This document shows, one piece after another, positions 57,460-64,000 of a DNA stretch of 64,000 nt. A program made the position numbers and the translations under genes. This stretch comes from Melghirimyces algeriensis. Lineage in GTDB: Bacteria > Bacillota > Bacilli > Thermoactinomycetales > DSM-45169. The stretch lies in NCBI RefSeq assembly GCF_900182565.1, contig NZ_FXTI01000003.1, positions 62,001 through 126,000 of the forward strand, read 5' to 3'. Under the pieces are notes generated by a model that did not search any database, was not told the origin of the DNA, and saw only the letters and a program-made list of their open reading frames with translations. The first letter of the stretch is position 1. The number at the start of each line of letters is the position of its first letter.

Positions 57460-57466
57460 CACGAGC

Positions 57467-57491
57467 AAAGCGGGGATTTCCCCGCTTTTTT
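57467..57491 (+). terminator. Rho-independent terminator after rpsO
   Basis: AAAGCGGGG/CCCCGCTTT stem with a four-base loop and six T. Confidence 0.92.
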
Positions 57492-57587
57492 CCATAAGGA
57501 AATCTCTAAAAGATCAACCGGAAGGAAATAATGTTTTGATGAAGAAGAATTATCATGTGTGCTGTGAGAGGAGGACTAGCAACGAAG

Positions 57588-59678
57588 ATGGAATCGACCG
57601 TATTTGAGACTGATTTTGCGGGAAGGCGATTGCGACTGGAGTTTGGCAAATACGCAAATCAAGCCAACGGAGCAGTGTTTGTCCAGTATGGAGATACGGC
57701 TGTACTCGCAACGGCAACCGCATCCGATGAACCGAAGGATGTAGATTTTTTTCCACTGACAGTAAACTATGAAGAGCGGTTATATGCAGTGGGGAAAATT
57801 CCAGGGGGGTTCATCAAGAGGGAAGGACGCCCCAGTGAAAAGGCTGTATTGGCCAGTCGATTAATTGATCGACCAATTCGCCCTTTGTTTCCGGAAGGGT
57901 TTCGCAACGATGTACAGGTGATTACGACGGTGATGTCAGTCGATCAGGACTGTTCATCGGAAATTGCTGCAATGATTGGAGCTTCAGCAGCTCTGTCTGT
58001 GTCGGATATTCCCTTTTCGGGACCGATTGCCGGGGTGGTTGTCGGCTGGGTGGACGGAACGTTTGTAGCAAATCCCACCGTTGAGCAAATGGAAAAAAGT
58101 GATCTTCACTTGGTTGTTGCCGGTACCAAATATGGTGTCAACATGGTGGAAGCCGGTGCAGATGAAATACCGGAAGACGTGATGTTGGAAGCCATTCTCT
58201 TTGGTCATGAATTCATCAAGGAATCCGTGTTGTTTCAGGAACGGATTGTTCAGCAGATCGGGAAAGAAAAGATGGAGCCGGAGATTCACCAAGTGGATGC
58301 CGATCTGGAACAAAAGGTCCGCGATATGGCTTTGGAGCGGGTGAACCAAGCCGCCCAAATCATTGAGAAGCAGGCCAGAAATGACGCCATAAAGAATTTG
58401 AAAGAGGAAGTGCTGGAACAGCTGAGTGAGGAATATCCGGAAGAAGATGAGCAGCAAGATATCAGCAAAGTGTTGGATAAGCTGGTAAAAGAAGAAGTAC
58501 GACGGCTGATTCTAGAGGAGAAAAAACGTCCGGATGGACGTTCCCCAGAAGAGATCCGCCCCTTGGTCAGTGAGGTGAATATTCTTTCCAGAGTCCACGG
58601 TTCGGGACACTTTAGACGTGGGCAGACTCAAGTGCTCAGTGTTTGTACATTGGGAGCATTGGGTGATGTTCAGATTCTTGATGGACTGGATTTGGAAGAA
58701 TCGAAACGGTTTATGCACCATTATAATTTCCCGCCCTTTTCTGTGGGGGAATCCCGTCCTCTTCGTGCACCAGGGCGTCGCGAGGTTGGTCATGGTGCGT
58801 TGGGAGAACGTGCACTTGAACCGGTGATTCCGTCGGAAGATGAATTTCCCTATACGATTCGTCTGGTATCTGAAGTCCTGGAGTCCAACGGTTCCACCTC
58901 CCAGGCAAGCATTTGTGCTTCCACGCTGGCGTTGATGGATGCGGGTGTACCGATCAAGGCTCCTGTAGCTGGGATTGCGATGGGCTTGGTAAAAGAGGAA
59001 GACATGGTTACCGTTTTAACGGATATTCAGGGGATGGAAGATCATCTGGGTGACATGGACTTTAAAGTGGCGGGTACCCGTGATGGGGTGACAGCCCTTC
59101 AGATGGATATCAAAATCCAAGAAATTGACCGCGCCATTCTTTCCCAGGCATTGGAGCAGGCTTATCGTGCGCGCCAGGTGATTCTGGAAAATATGACATC
59201 AACGTTGAAGGAACCGCGAAAAGAGCTTTCTGCCTATGCTCCGAAAATCCTCACCCTGAAGATTCATCCGGACAAGATTCGGGATGTGATTGGTCCCAGT
59301 GGCCGTATGATCAATAAAATCATTGATGAGACAGGAGTCAAGATCGATATTGAGCAAGACGGACGAATCTTCATCTCTTCGATGGAACCGGATCAAAATG
59401 TCAAAGCGAAGAACATTATTGAAGATTTGGTGCGAGAAGTTGTTGTTGGAGAGGTTTATACTGGAACCGTAAAGCGGGTGGAAAAATATGGTGCATTTGT
59501 GGAAGTGATTCCTGGAAAAGAAGGCTTGGTACATATCTCCCAGTTGGATAAAAACCGGGTAAACAAGGTAACGGATGTAGTGAATCTGGGGGATGAGATC
59601 ATGGTTAAGGTAACGGAAATTGACAATCAAGGTCGTATCAACCTTTCCAGAAAAGCCGTTTTACTTGAAGAATCCTGA
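57588..59678 (+). CDS. pnp: Polyribonucleotide nucleotidyltransferase (PNPase)
   Basis: A 696-residue 3'-5' phosphorolytic exoribonuclease. It has two RNase PH domains ([20 protein letters not shown] and [20 protein letters not shown]), the second with [20 protein letters not shown] and [19 protein letters not shown], then KH ([20 protein letters not shown]) and S1 ([20 protein letters not shown]). ATG 57588 is 13 bases from AGGAGG, rather far, but no nearer in-frame start exists after it and the N-terminus matches the family. Confidence 0.96.
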   Translation: MESTVFETDFAGRRLRLEFGKYANQANGAVFVQYGDTAVLATATASDEPKDVDFFPLTVNYEERLYAVGKIPGGFIKREGRPSEKAVLASRLIDRPIRPLFPEGFRNDVQVITTVMSVDQDCSSEIAAMIGASAALSVSDIPFSGPIAGVVVGWVDGTFVANPTVEQMEKSDLHLVVAGTKYGVNMVEAGADEIPEDVMLEAILFGHEFIKESVLFQERIVQQIGKEKMEPEIHQVDADLEQKVRDMALERVNQAAQIIEKQARNDAIKNLKEEVLEQLSEEYPEEDEQQDISKVLDKLVKEEVRRLILEEKKRPDGRSPEEIRPLVSEVNILSRVHGSGHFRRGQTQVLSVCTLGALGDVQILDGLDLEESKRFMHHYNFPPFSVGESRPLRAPGRREVGHGALGERALEPVIPSEDEFPYTIRLVSEVLESNGSTSQASICASTLALMDAGVPIKAPVAGIAMGLVKEEDMVTVLTDIQGMEDHLGDMDFKVAGTRDGVTALQMDIKIQEIDRAILSQALEQAYRARQVILENMTSTLKEPRKELSAYAPKILTLKIHPDKIRDVIGPSGRMINKIIDETGVKIDIEQDGRIFISSMEPDQNVKAKNIIEDLVREVVVGEVYTGTVKRVEKYGAFVEVIPGKEGLVHISQLDKNRVNKVTDVVNLGDEIMVKVTEIDNQGRINLSRKAVLLEES

Positions 59679-59700
59679 TACAATTCACCACTTTCTTCCA

Positions 59701-59730
59701 AAAAGAGTCAGAGCGATCTGTCTCTTTTTT
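59701..59730 (+). terminator. Rho-independent terminator after pnp
   Basis: AAAGAG-CAGA/TCTG-CTCTTT stem with one mismatched pair and a GCGA loop, followed by T. Confidence 0.85.
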
Positions 59731-59813
59731 GTTTTTCAGTCCCTGTTGTATAGGAGGGTCATGCTGTGCATAACTTAGGATTATCTGCATACAGGGTACT
59801 GAGGTGGTGATGT

Positions 59814-60800
59814 GTGGTGCGAAGACTTCAAAAACGTTGGCTGATTCCCGTGATGATTATTGTTTGGTTGGCAGCCTATTCACCTTCCGTCACGGCATAT
59901 GTACAAACAGTTAAAAGTGGCGCTCCAAAACCGGTCTTTAATCTGAGACAAGATCATGAGTTGCAGAAAATGATTGAACAAGGGGCACGTGTACGTTATG
60001 AACCCCCAGTAAATGCCCGTGTGGATCGCGTGTGGAAAGCGATTCCCGGTTACAACGGCATTGAGGTGGATCAGGATGCCACATATCGTTTGACCGTCAA
60101 ACAAAAGAAAAAAAAGCCGATTCGCTGGGTGTACCGGGAAGTGGCTCCTCAAGTGACAATGGATCAGCTGGGAGCACAGCCTATATACAGAGGCAACGAA
60201 AAGAAACCGATGGTAGCCTTTATGATTAATGTCGCTTGGGGTACGAAACACCTGCCCCGAATGCTGGAAATTCTCAAAGAGGAGGGAGTGCACGCCACGT
60301 TTTTTCTGGATGGGTCTTGGTTGAAAAAGCATCCTAACAGAGCGAAGAAACTGATCCGGGAAGGACATGAGATCGGGAATCACGGATACAGCCATCCGAT
60401 GATGAGCCGAGTTTCCCGGCAACGGGTGCAAAGCGAGATTCGCAAAACAGAGGATTTGATTAACCAACTGGGGGTAAGCTCCCATTATTTTGCTCCTCCA
60501 GCGGGAGATTTTAACCGGATTGTACTGGAAGAAGCCCATCAAATGAAAATGAAAACGGTTTTGTGGACAGTAGATACTGTGGATTGGAGAAAGAGTGTCA
60601 CTCCGGAAATGATCAATCAACGGGTTGCAAACAAGGTTTCTAACGGATCTCTGATATTGATGCATCCTACCTCGCGAACGGTTGAGGCCCTTCCCAAAAT
60701 GATAAGGACAATCAAGAAAAAAGGATTAAAACTGGGTACGGTGGATGAAGTGCTATCACCAAGACGAGTCAAACCTGTTGAGGATGGTAAATCATTTTGA
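59814..60800 (+). CDS. ylxY: YlxY-type polysaccharide deacetylase-like protein
   Basis: A 328-residue exported protein with a signal peptide or anchor (residues 7-29) and a NodB-type deacetylase domain from about residue 135. Core motifs are MVAFMINVAWGTKHL, HATFFLDGSWLKKHP, GHEIGNHGYSHPMMS and WTVDTVDW. The first metal/catalytic aspartate of active deacetylases (FDDG-like) reads INVAWG, as I recall for B. subtilis YlxY, so activity may be lost or changed. The two histidines of GNHGYSH are kept. GTG 59814 follows GAGGTGG. Links pnp to mlpA as in Bacillus. Confidence 0.88.
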   Translation: MVRRLQKRWLIPVMIIVWLAAYSPSVTAYVQTVKSGAPKPVFNLRQDHELQKMIEQGARVRYEPPVNARVDRVWKAIPGYNGIEVDQDATYRLTVKQKKKKPIRWVYREVAPQVTMDQLGAQPIYRGNEKKPMVAFMINVAWGTKHLPRMLEILKEEGVHATFFLDGSWLKKHPNRAKKLIREGHEIGNHGYSHPMMSRVSRQRVQSEIRKTEDLINQLGVSSHYFAPPAGDFNRIVLEEAHQMKMKTVLWTVDTVDWRKSVTPEMINQRVANKVSNGSLILMHPTSRTVEALPKMIRTIKKKGLKLGTVDEVLSPRRVKPVEDGKSF

Positions 60801-60878
60801 TATAGTAGGGATGTTTCACGGAAAATCCTTACATTTTAATATAGGGTGAAGGTACAGGTTGAGGGGGGAATAAAGGAA

Positions 60879-62138
60879 GTGATAGAAAAACATAGCCTTC
60901 CAAACGGAGTCCGGGTGATCGCCGAATCCATTCCACATGTTCGATCTGTGGCATTGGGGTTGTGGGTCAAATCCGGATCTCGTTATGAAACATCGGAAAA
61001 CAACGGGATATCCCATTTTTTAGAACACATGATGTTTAAAGGAACCAAAAGACGTACAGCTCGACAGTTGGCTGAGGCTTTTGATGAAATTGGAGGACAA
61101 GTGAATGCATTTACCTCCAAAGAAATGACCTGCTATTATACAAAGGTTTTGGATGAACATTTGAATCTCGCGGTGGATATCCTTTCAGATATGTATTGTG
61201 GTTCCACATTTGAACCGGGGGAAATCCGCAAGGAACAGAAAGTGGTGGAAGAGGAAATCCGTATGGTAGAGGACACTCCGGATGATGTGGTGCATGATGC
61301 CCTCTCTTTTGCAGCGATGGAGAATCACTCCTTGGGATACCCGGTATTGGGAAGTGTGGAAAATGTTTACCGTTTTAATCGGGATCTTCTTTTAGACTAC
61401 AGGCAAAAACATTATCACTCTGAACAATTGGTGATCGCTTTGGCCGGTAATTTGCCGGAAAATTATTTGGAAATGTTGGAAGCCGGATTTGGTGAGATCC
61501 CAAAGGGAACGGAAATGTCGTACAAAGCAAAAAAGCCTGAGTTTACGGCAGGTACGCAGGTCAGAAAAAAATCAACAGAGCAGTCTCACTTTTGTCTTGG
61601 TCTTCCTGGAATCTCCATCGATGATCCTCGGATTTATTCTTTTATTTTGTTAAATAATCTGGTGGGAGGGAATATGAGTTCCCGTCTTTTCCAGGAAGTT
61701 CGTGAAAACCGTGGGCTGGCTTATTCTGTTTATTCGTATCACAGTGCTTACAGTGACACTGGATTGTTTACAATCTATGCCGGGACGGCACCCGATCAGG
61801 AGAATGATGTGTTAGAGGTTATCCTTCAGATTTTGGATCAGGTTCGAAATGATGGTGTGACAGAAGAAGAGCTGAAAAAAGGTAAAGAGCAATTGAAGGG
61901 CAGTCTGATGATGAGCCTGGAAAGTACCAACAGTCGGATGAGCCGTATGGGGAAAAATGAGTTGATTCTTGGACGGCATAAATCGCTGGATGAAGTGGTA
62001 AATGCGATCGAGGGTTTAACCCGTGAGGACATGTTAAAGGCAGCTCAGGAGCTCTTTTCCCAACCTATGGCCATATCTATTATTTCCCCGAAGGGAACCA
62101 TACCTTCGGCATTTAGGAGGAATAGACTTGCAATATAA
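60879..62138 (+). CDS. mlpA: M16-family processing peptidase-like protein
   Basis: A 419-residue zinc peptidase (YmxG/MlpA). The inverted zinc motif HFLEH is in SENNGISHFLEHMMFKGTKR, with the downstream glutamate in KVVEEEIRMVEDTPDDVVHD; the second half has NNLVGGNMSSRLFQEVRENR and GLAYSVYSYHSAY. GTG 60879 gives the usual start MIEKHSLPNGVRV; GGGGGGAA lies ten bases upstream. In B. subtilis it lies in the same place and influences protease production. Confidence 0.92.
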   Translation: MIEKHSLPNGVRVIAESIPHVRSVALGLWVKSGSRYETSENNGISHFLEHMMFKGTKRRTARQLAEAFDEIGGQVNAFTSKEMTCYYTKVLDEHLNLAVDILSDMYCGSTFEPGEIRKEQKVVEEEIRMVEDTPDDVVHDALSFAAMENHSLGYPVLGSVENVYRFNRDLLLDYRQKHYHSEQLVIALAGNLPENYLEMLEAGFGEIPKGTEMSYKAKKPEFTAGTQVRKKSTEQSHFCLGLPGISIDDPRIYSFILLNNLVGGNMSSRLFQEVRENRGLAYSVYSYHSAYSDTGLFTIYAGTAPDQENDVLEVILQILDQVRNDGVTEEELKKGKEQLKGSLMMSLESTNSRMSRMGKNELILGRHKSLDEVVNAIEGLTREDMLKAAQELFSQPMAISIISPKGTIPSAFRRNRLAI

Positions 62139-62574
62139 TGTGGGAATCCGGAAGATGCCCAACGGTGAAGACTTGCCACTCCCTCAACGAATGTCGGAAG
62201 GAGCAAGCGGACTGGATCTTCACGCAGCGGTTGATCAAGAAATCGTATTGAATCCAGGGGAGTGGAAACTGATCCCTACCGGAATTGCGTTGGAGATGCC
62301 GAATGGATTGGAGGCTCAGGTTCGTCCACGGAGTGGATTAGCCTTAAAACATGGAATTACCATGTTGAATTCTCCCGGTACCATTGATGCGGATTATCGT
62401 GGAGAGATCGCTGTCATTATGTACAATTCTGGGAAAGAGCCGTTTTCCGTCCGACGCGGGGATCGTATCGCTCAACTGGTTTTTCAGGTGATTCCCGCTG
62501 TTCAACTGACAGAGATGGAGTCACTAAATGTTACTTCCCGTGGTTCGGGTGGCTTTGGACACACAGGAAAATGA
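62128..62574 (+). CDS. dut: dUTP diphosphatase
   Basis: A 148-residue trimeric dUTPase that keeps uracil out of DNA. The five motifs are visible: SEGASGLDLHA, RPRSGLALKHG, NSPGTIDADYRGEIAVIMYN, RRGDRIAQLVF and the C-terminal arm RGSGGFGHTGK. TTG 62128 lies seven bases after AGGAGG and overlaps the mlpA end by 11 bases. Confidence 0.95.
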   Translation: MQYNVGIRKMPNGEDLPLPQRMSEGASGLDLHAAVDQEIVLNPGEWKLIPTGIALEMPNGLEAQVRPRSGLALKHGITMLNSPGTIDADYRGEIAVIMYNSGKEPFSVRRGDRIAQLVFQVIPAVQLTEMESLNVTSRGSGGFGHTGK

Positions 62575-62597
62575 ATGGACAATGAATGGACATGCTT

Positions 62598-62645
62598 ACA
62601 CCCAAAGGTCCCCTCAGAAAGATGACAGGGGTATTTGGGTGTTTA
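62598..62645 (+). terminator. Hairpin terminator after dut
   Basis: ACACCCAAA/TTTGGGTGT with an inner CCCCT/AGGGG helix; only a short T run follows. Confidence 0.6.
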
Positions 62646-62698
62646 TCATATCTTCCCCTATCAACCGATAAACTTGTATCAAAAAGGGGAGGAAACGG

Positions 62699-62941
62699 AT
62701 GCGTTGGAGTGAGTTTGCCGAAAAAGAGTTGATTGATGTAAGTGGAGGGGAAAGGATTGGCTCGGTGGGTCAAGCGGATCTTCTGATTGATCCACAAACA
62801 GGGGAAATCTATTCTTTACTGTTGACCGTCGGATCATCTTGGTTTGGAAAAAAACAGGGCACACGGGAGGTGATTTGGAATCATATCAAAAAAATCGGTC
62901 CTGAGATGGTGATCGTGGATTCCGGGAATAAATATCGATAA
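62699..62941 (+). CDS. ymxH: YlmC/YmxH family PRC-barrel sporulation protein
   Basis: An 80-residue PRC-barrel protein (MRWSEFAEKELIDVSGGERI, GSVGQADLLIDPQTGEIYSL, EVIWNHIKKIGPEMVIVDSG). The family occurs mainly in endospore formers, next to dpaA, as here; its function is not known in detail. GGGGAGG precedes ATG 62699. Confidence 0.9.
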   Translation: MRWSEFAEKELIDVSGGERIGSVGQADLLIDPQTGEIYSLLLTVGSSWFGKKQGTREVIWNHIKKIGPEMVIVDSGNKYR

Positions 62942-62946
62942 CATCG

Positions 62947-62980
62947 AATCTGCCAGGTTTAGACACCTGGCAGATTTTTT
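62947..62980 (+). terminator. Rho-independent terminator after ymxH
   Basis: AATCTGCCAGGT/ACCTGGCAGATT stem with a six-base loop, then TTTTTT. Confidence 0.92.
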
Positions 62981-63113
62981 AGATTGAAGTGGGAGAATCG
63001 TGGAAAAAACTTCGTAACCGAATCTGTCTTTATGACATAAGATGCAGAGAAAGCGGCGACTTCCATAGAGAGATGTTTCCGTCGCCAAGGGGTACTCCTC
63101 AGAAAGGGGTCAT

Positions 63114-64000
63114 TTGCAGAAAATGTTAAAGGGAAAACATGTGGCCTTTATCGGCGGCGATGCCAGACAGTTGGAAGTGATTAAATGTTGTATCGAGTTG
63201 CATGCAAAAGTGAGTCTTATTGGGTTTGACAATCTTCAAAGCACGTTTAACGGTGCCTCTAAGAAAGATTTAACCATGGATCTTCTAGAGACGGTAGATA
63301 TGTTGATTTTGCCGATCTTAGGAACAGATGAAGAAGGGTGTATCAACAGTATTTTCACAACGGAGAAAATTGTTTTGACAGAAGAGCATATTGCTTCATT
63401 ACCGACTCATGCCATGGTGTATGCAGGGATTGCCAAAACCTATTTAAAAAATATTTGTCATAAACACTCCATTCAGTTGGTGGAGCTGTTGAAACGGGAT
63501 GATGTCGCCATATACAACTCCATACCCACAGTGGAAGGAGCATTGATGATGGCGATTCAACATACCGATTTCACCATACATGGCTCCACTTGTGCTGTCT
63601 TGGGGCTGGGAAGAGTGGGAATGACGCTTTGTCGCACACTGAAAGCCTTGGGTGCCCAAGTAAAAGTGGGTGTTCGATCTGCTAGTCTAATGGCAAGGGG
63701 AGTGGAAATGGGCCTTATACCTTTTTATATGGATGAACTCCCACAACAGGTAAGTGATGTAAATATTTTATTCAACACGGTTCCGGCTATGGTTGTAACG
63801 GACAAAGTATTAAACCATATGTCCTGTCACGCTGTGATTATTGATTTGGCTTCTAAACCTGGGGGTGTGGATTTTTCCTTTGCTGAAAAACGGGGGATTA
63901 AAGCGATGTTGGCTCCGAGCTTGCCGGGAATTGTTGCATCTAAGACTGCTGGGCGGATTTTGGCTCAAACGATGACTCGTCTGTTGATGAAAGAATATGA
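63114..64000 (+). CDS. dpaA: Dipicolinate synthase subunit A (3'-truncated by window)
   Basis: The first 295 codons of the oxidoreductase-like subunit of dipicolinic acid synthase (SpoVFA), which makes the spore-core chelator in the mother cell. The match is clear over the whole visible chain: HVAFIGGDARQLEVIKC, DDVAIYNSIPTVEGALMMAI, HTDFTIHGSTCAVLGLGRVG (Rossmann motif), LIDLASKPGG-like sequence (AVIIDLASKPGGVDFSFAEK) and KAMLAPSLPGIVASKTAGRI. TTG 63114 is four bases after AAAGGGG; ATG 63123 is the alternative. The frame is open at the right edge. It implies a sporulating host. Confidence 0.92.
   Translation, partial: MQKMLKGKHVAFIGGDARQLEVIKCCIELHAKVSLIGFDNLQSTFNGASKKDLTMDLLETVDMLILPILGTDEEGCINSIFTTEKIVLTEEHIASLPTHAMVYAGIAKTYLKNICHKHSIQLVELLKRDDVAIYNSIPTVEGALMMAIQHTDFTIHGSTCAVLGLGRVGMTLCRTLKALGAQVKVGVRSASLMARGVEMGLIPFYMDELPQQVSDVNILFNTVPAMVVTDKVLNHMSCHAVIIDLASKPGGVDFSFAEKRGIKAMLAPSLPGIVASKTAGRILAQTMTRLLMKEY

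Overview
The window is chromosomal DNA from a spore-forming, Gram-positive bacterium of the order Bacillales. The evidence is the gene order of the right half, which is the Bacillus-type block dprA-topA-trmFO-hslVU-codY-rpsB-tsf-pyrH-frr-uppS-cdsA-dxr-rseP-polC-rimP-nusA-rnpM-ylxQ-infB-rbfA-truB-ribF-rpsO-pnp-ylxY-mlpA-dut-ymxH-dpaA. Further evidence is the Gram-positive PolC, strong AGGAGG-type ribosome binding sites with frequent GTG and TTG starts, and dipicolinate synthase at the right edge. A Thermoactinomycetaceae-like host is my guess from the mix of genes and is not proven by the sequence.

Left accessory half (1-24,900). A truncated YesN/AraC-type response regulator precedes a complete D-xylose ABC transporter (xylF-xylG-xylH) with a perfect cre (CcpA) site in its leader. 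Next come an ADP-ribosylglycohydrolase, a pterin dehydratase, CsaA, a broken small gene, a sterol-desaturase-family protein, signal peptidase I, a large YdeP-type molybdopterin oxidoreductase, a holin-like protein, an OsmC protein and a phosphodiesterase. A respiratory and copper cluster follows: ctaG, a YcnK-like DeoR/NosL copper sensor, a YtkA-like lipoprotein and a Sco protein. After it lie an isoprenylcysteine methyltransferase-like protein, a hotdog thioesterase overlapping a SagB-type dehydrogenase, and the tryptophan-to-anthranilate operon kynA-kynU-kynB. A cupredoxin gene and a one-helix membrane peptide close this part.

The most unusual item is a roughly 200-bp non-coding repeat present three times (12,585-12,783; 19,878-20,093; 23,500-23,625). 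Each copy abuts an intrinsic-terminator hairpin. In the two complete copies the hairpin sequence itself, which differs between sites, is duplicated on both sides. This looks like a small mobile element that inserts into Rho-independent terminators.

Right core half (24,900-64,000). sucC-sucD and dprA are followed by two unrecognised small genes and an MFS transporter, then by the housekeeping block for DNA topology, tRNA modification, the HslVU protease, CodY, translation factors, isoprenoid and phospholipid synthesis, replication, ribosome maturation, RNA decay and sporulation. Compared with Bacillus subtilis, xerC, the large flagellar/chemotaxis operon, proS and ylxP are missing from their usual places, and nrnA sits between rbfA and truB. 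Structured leaders occur upstream of rpsB, rimP-nusA and rpsO.
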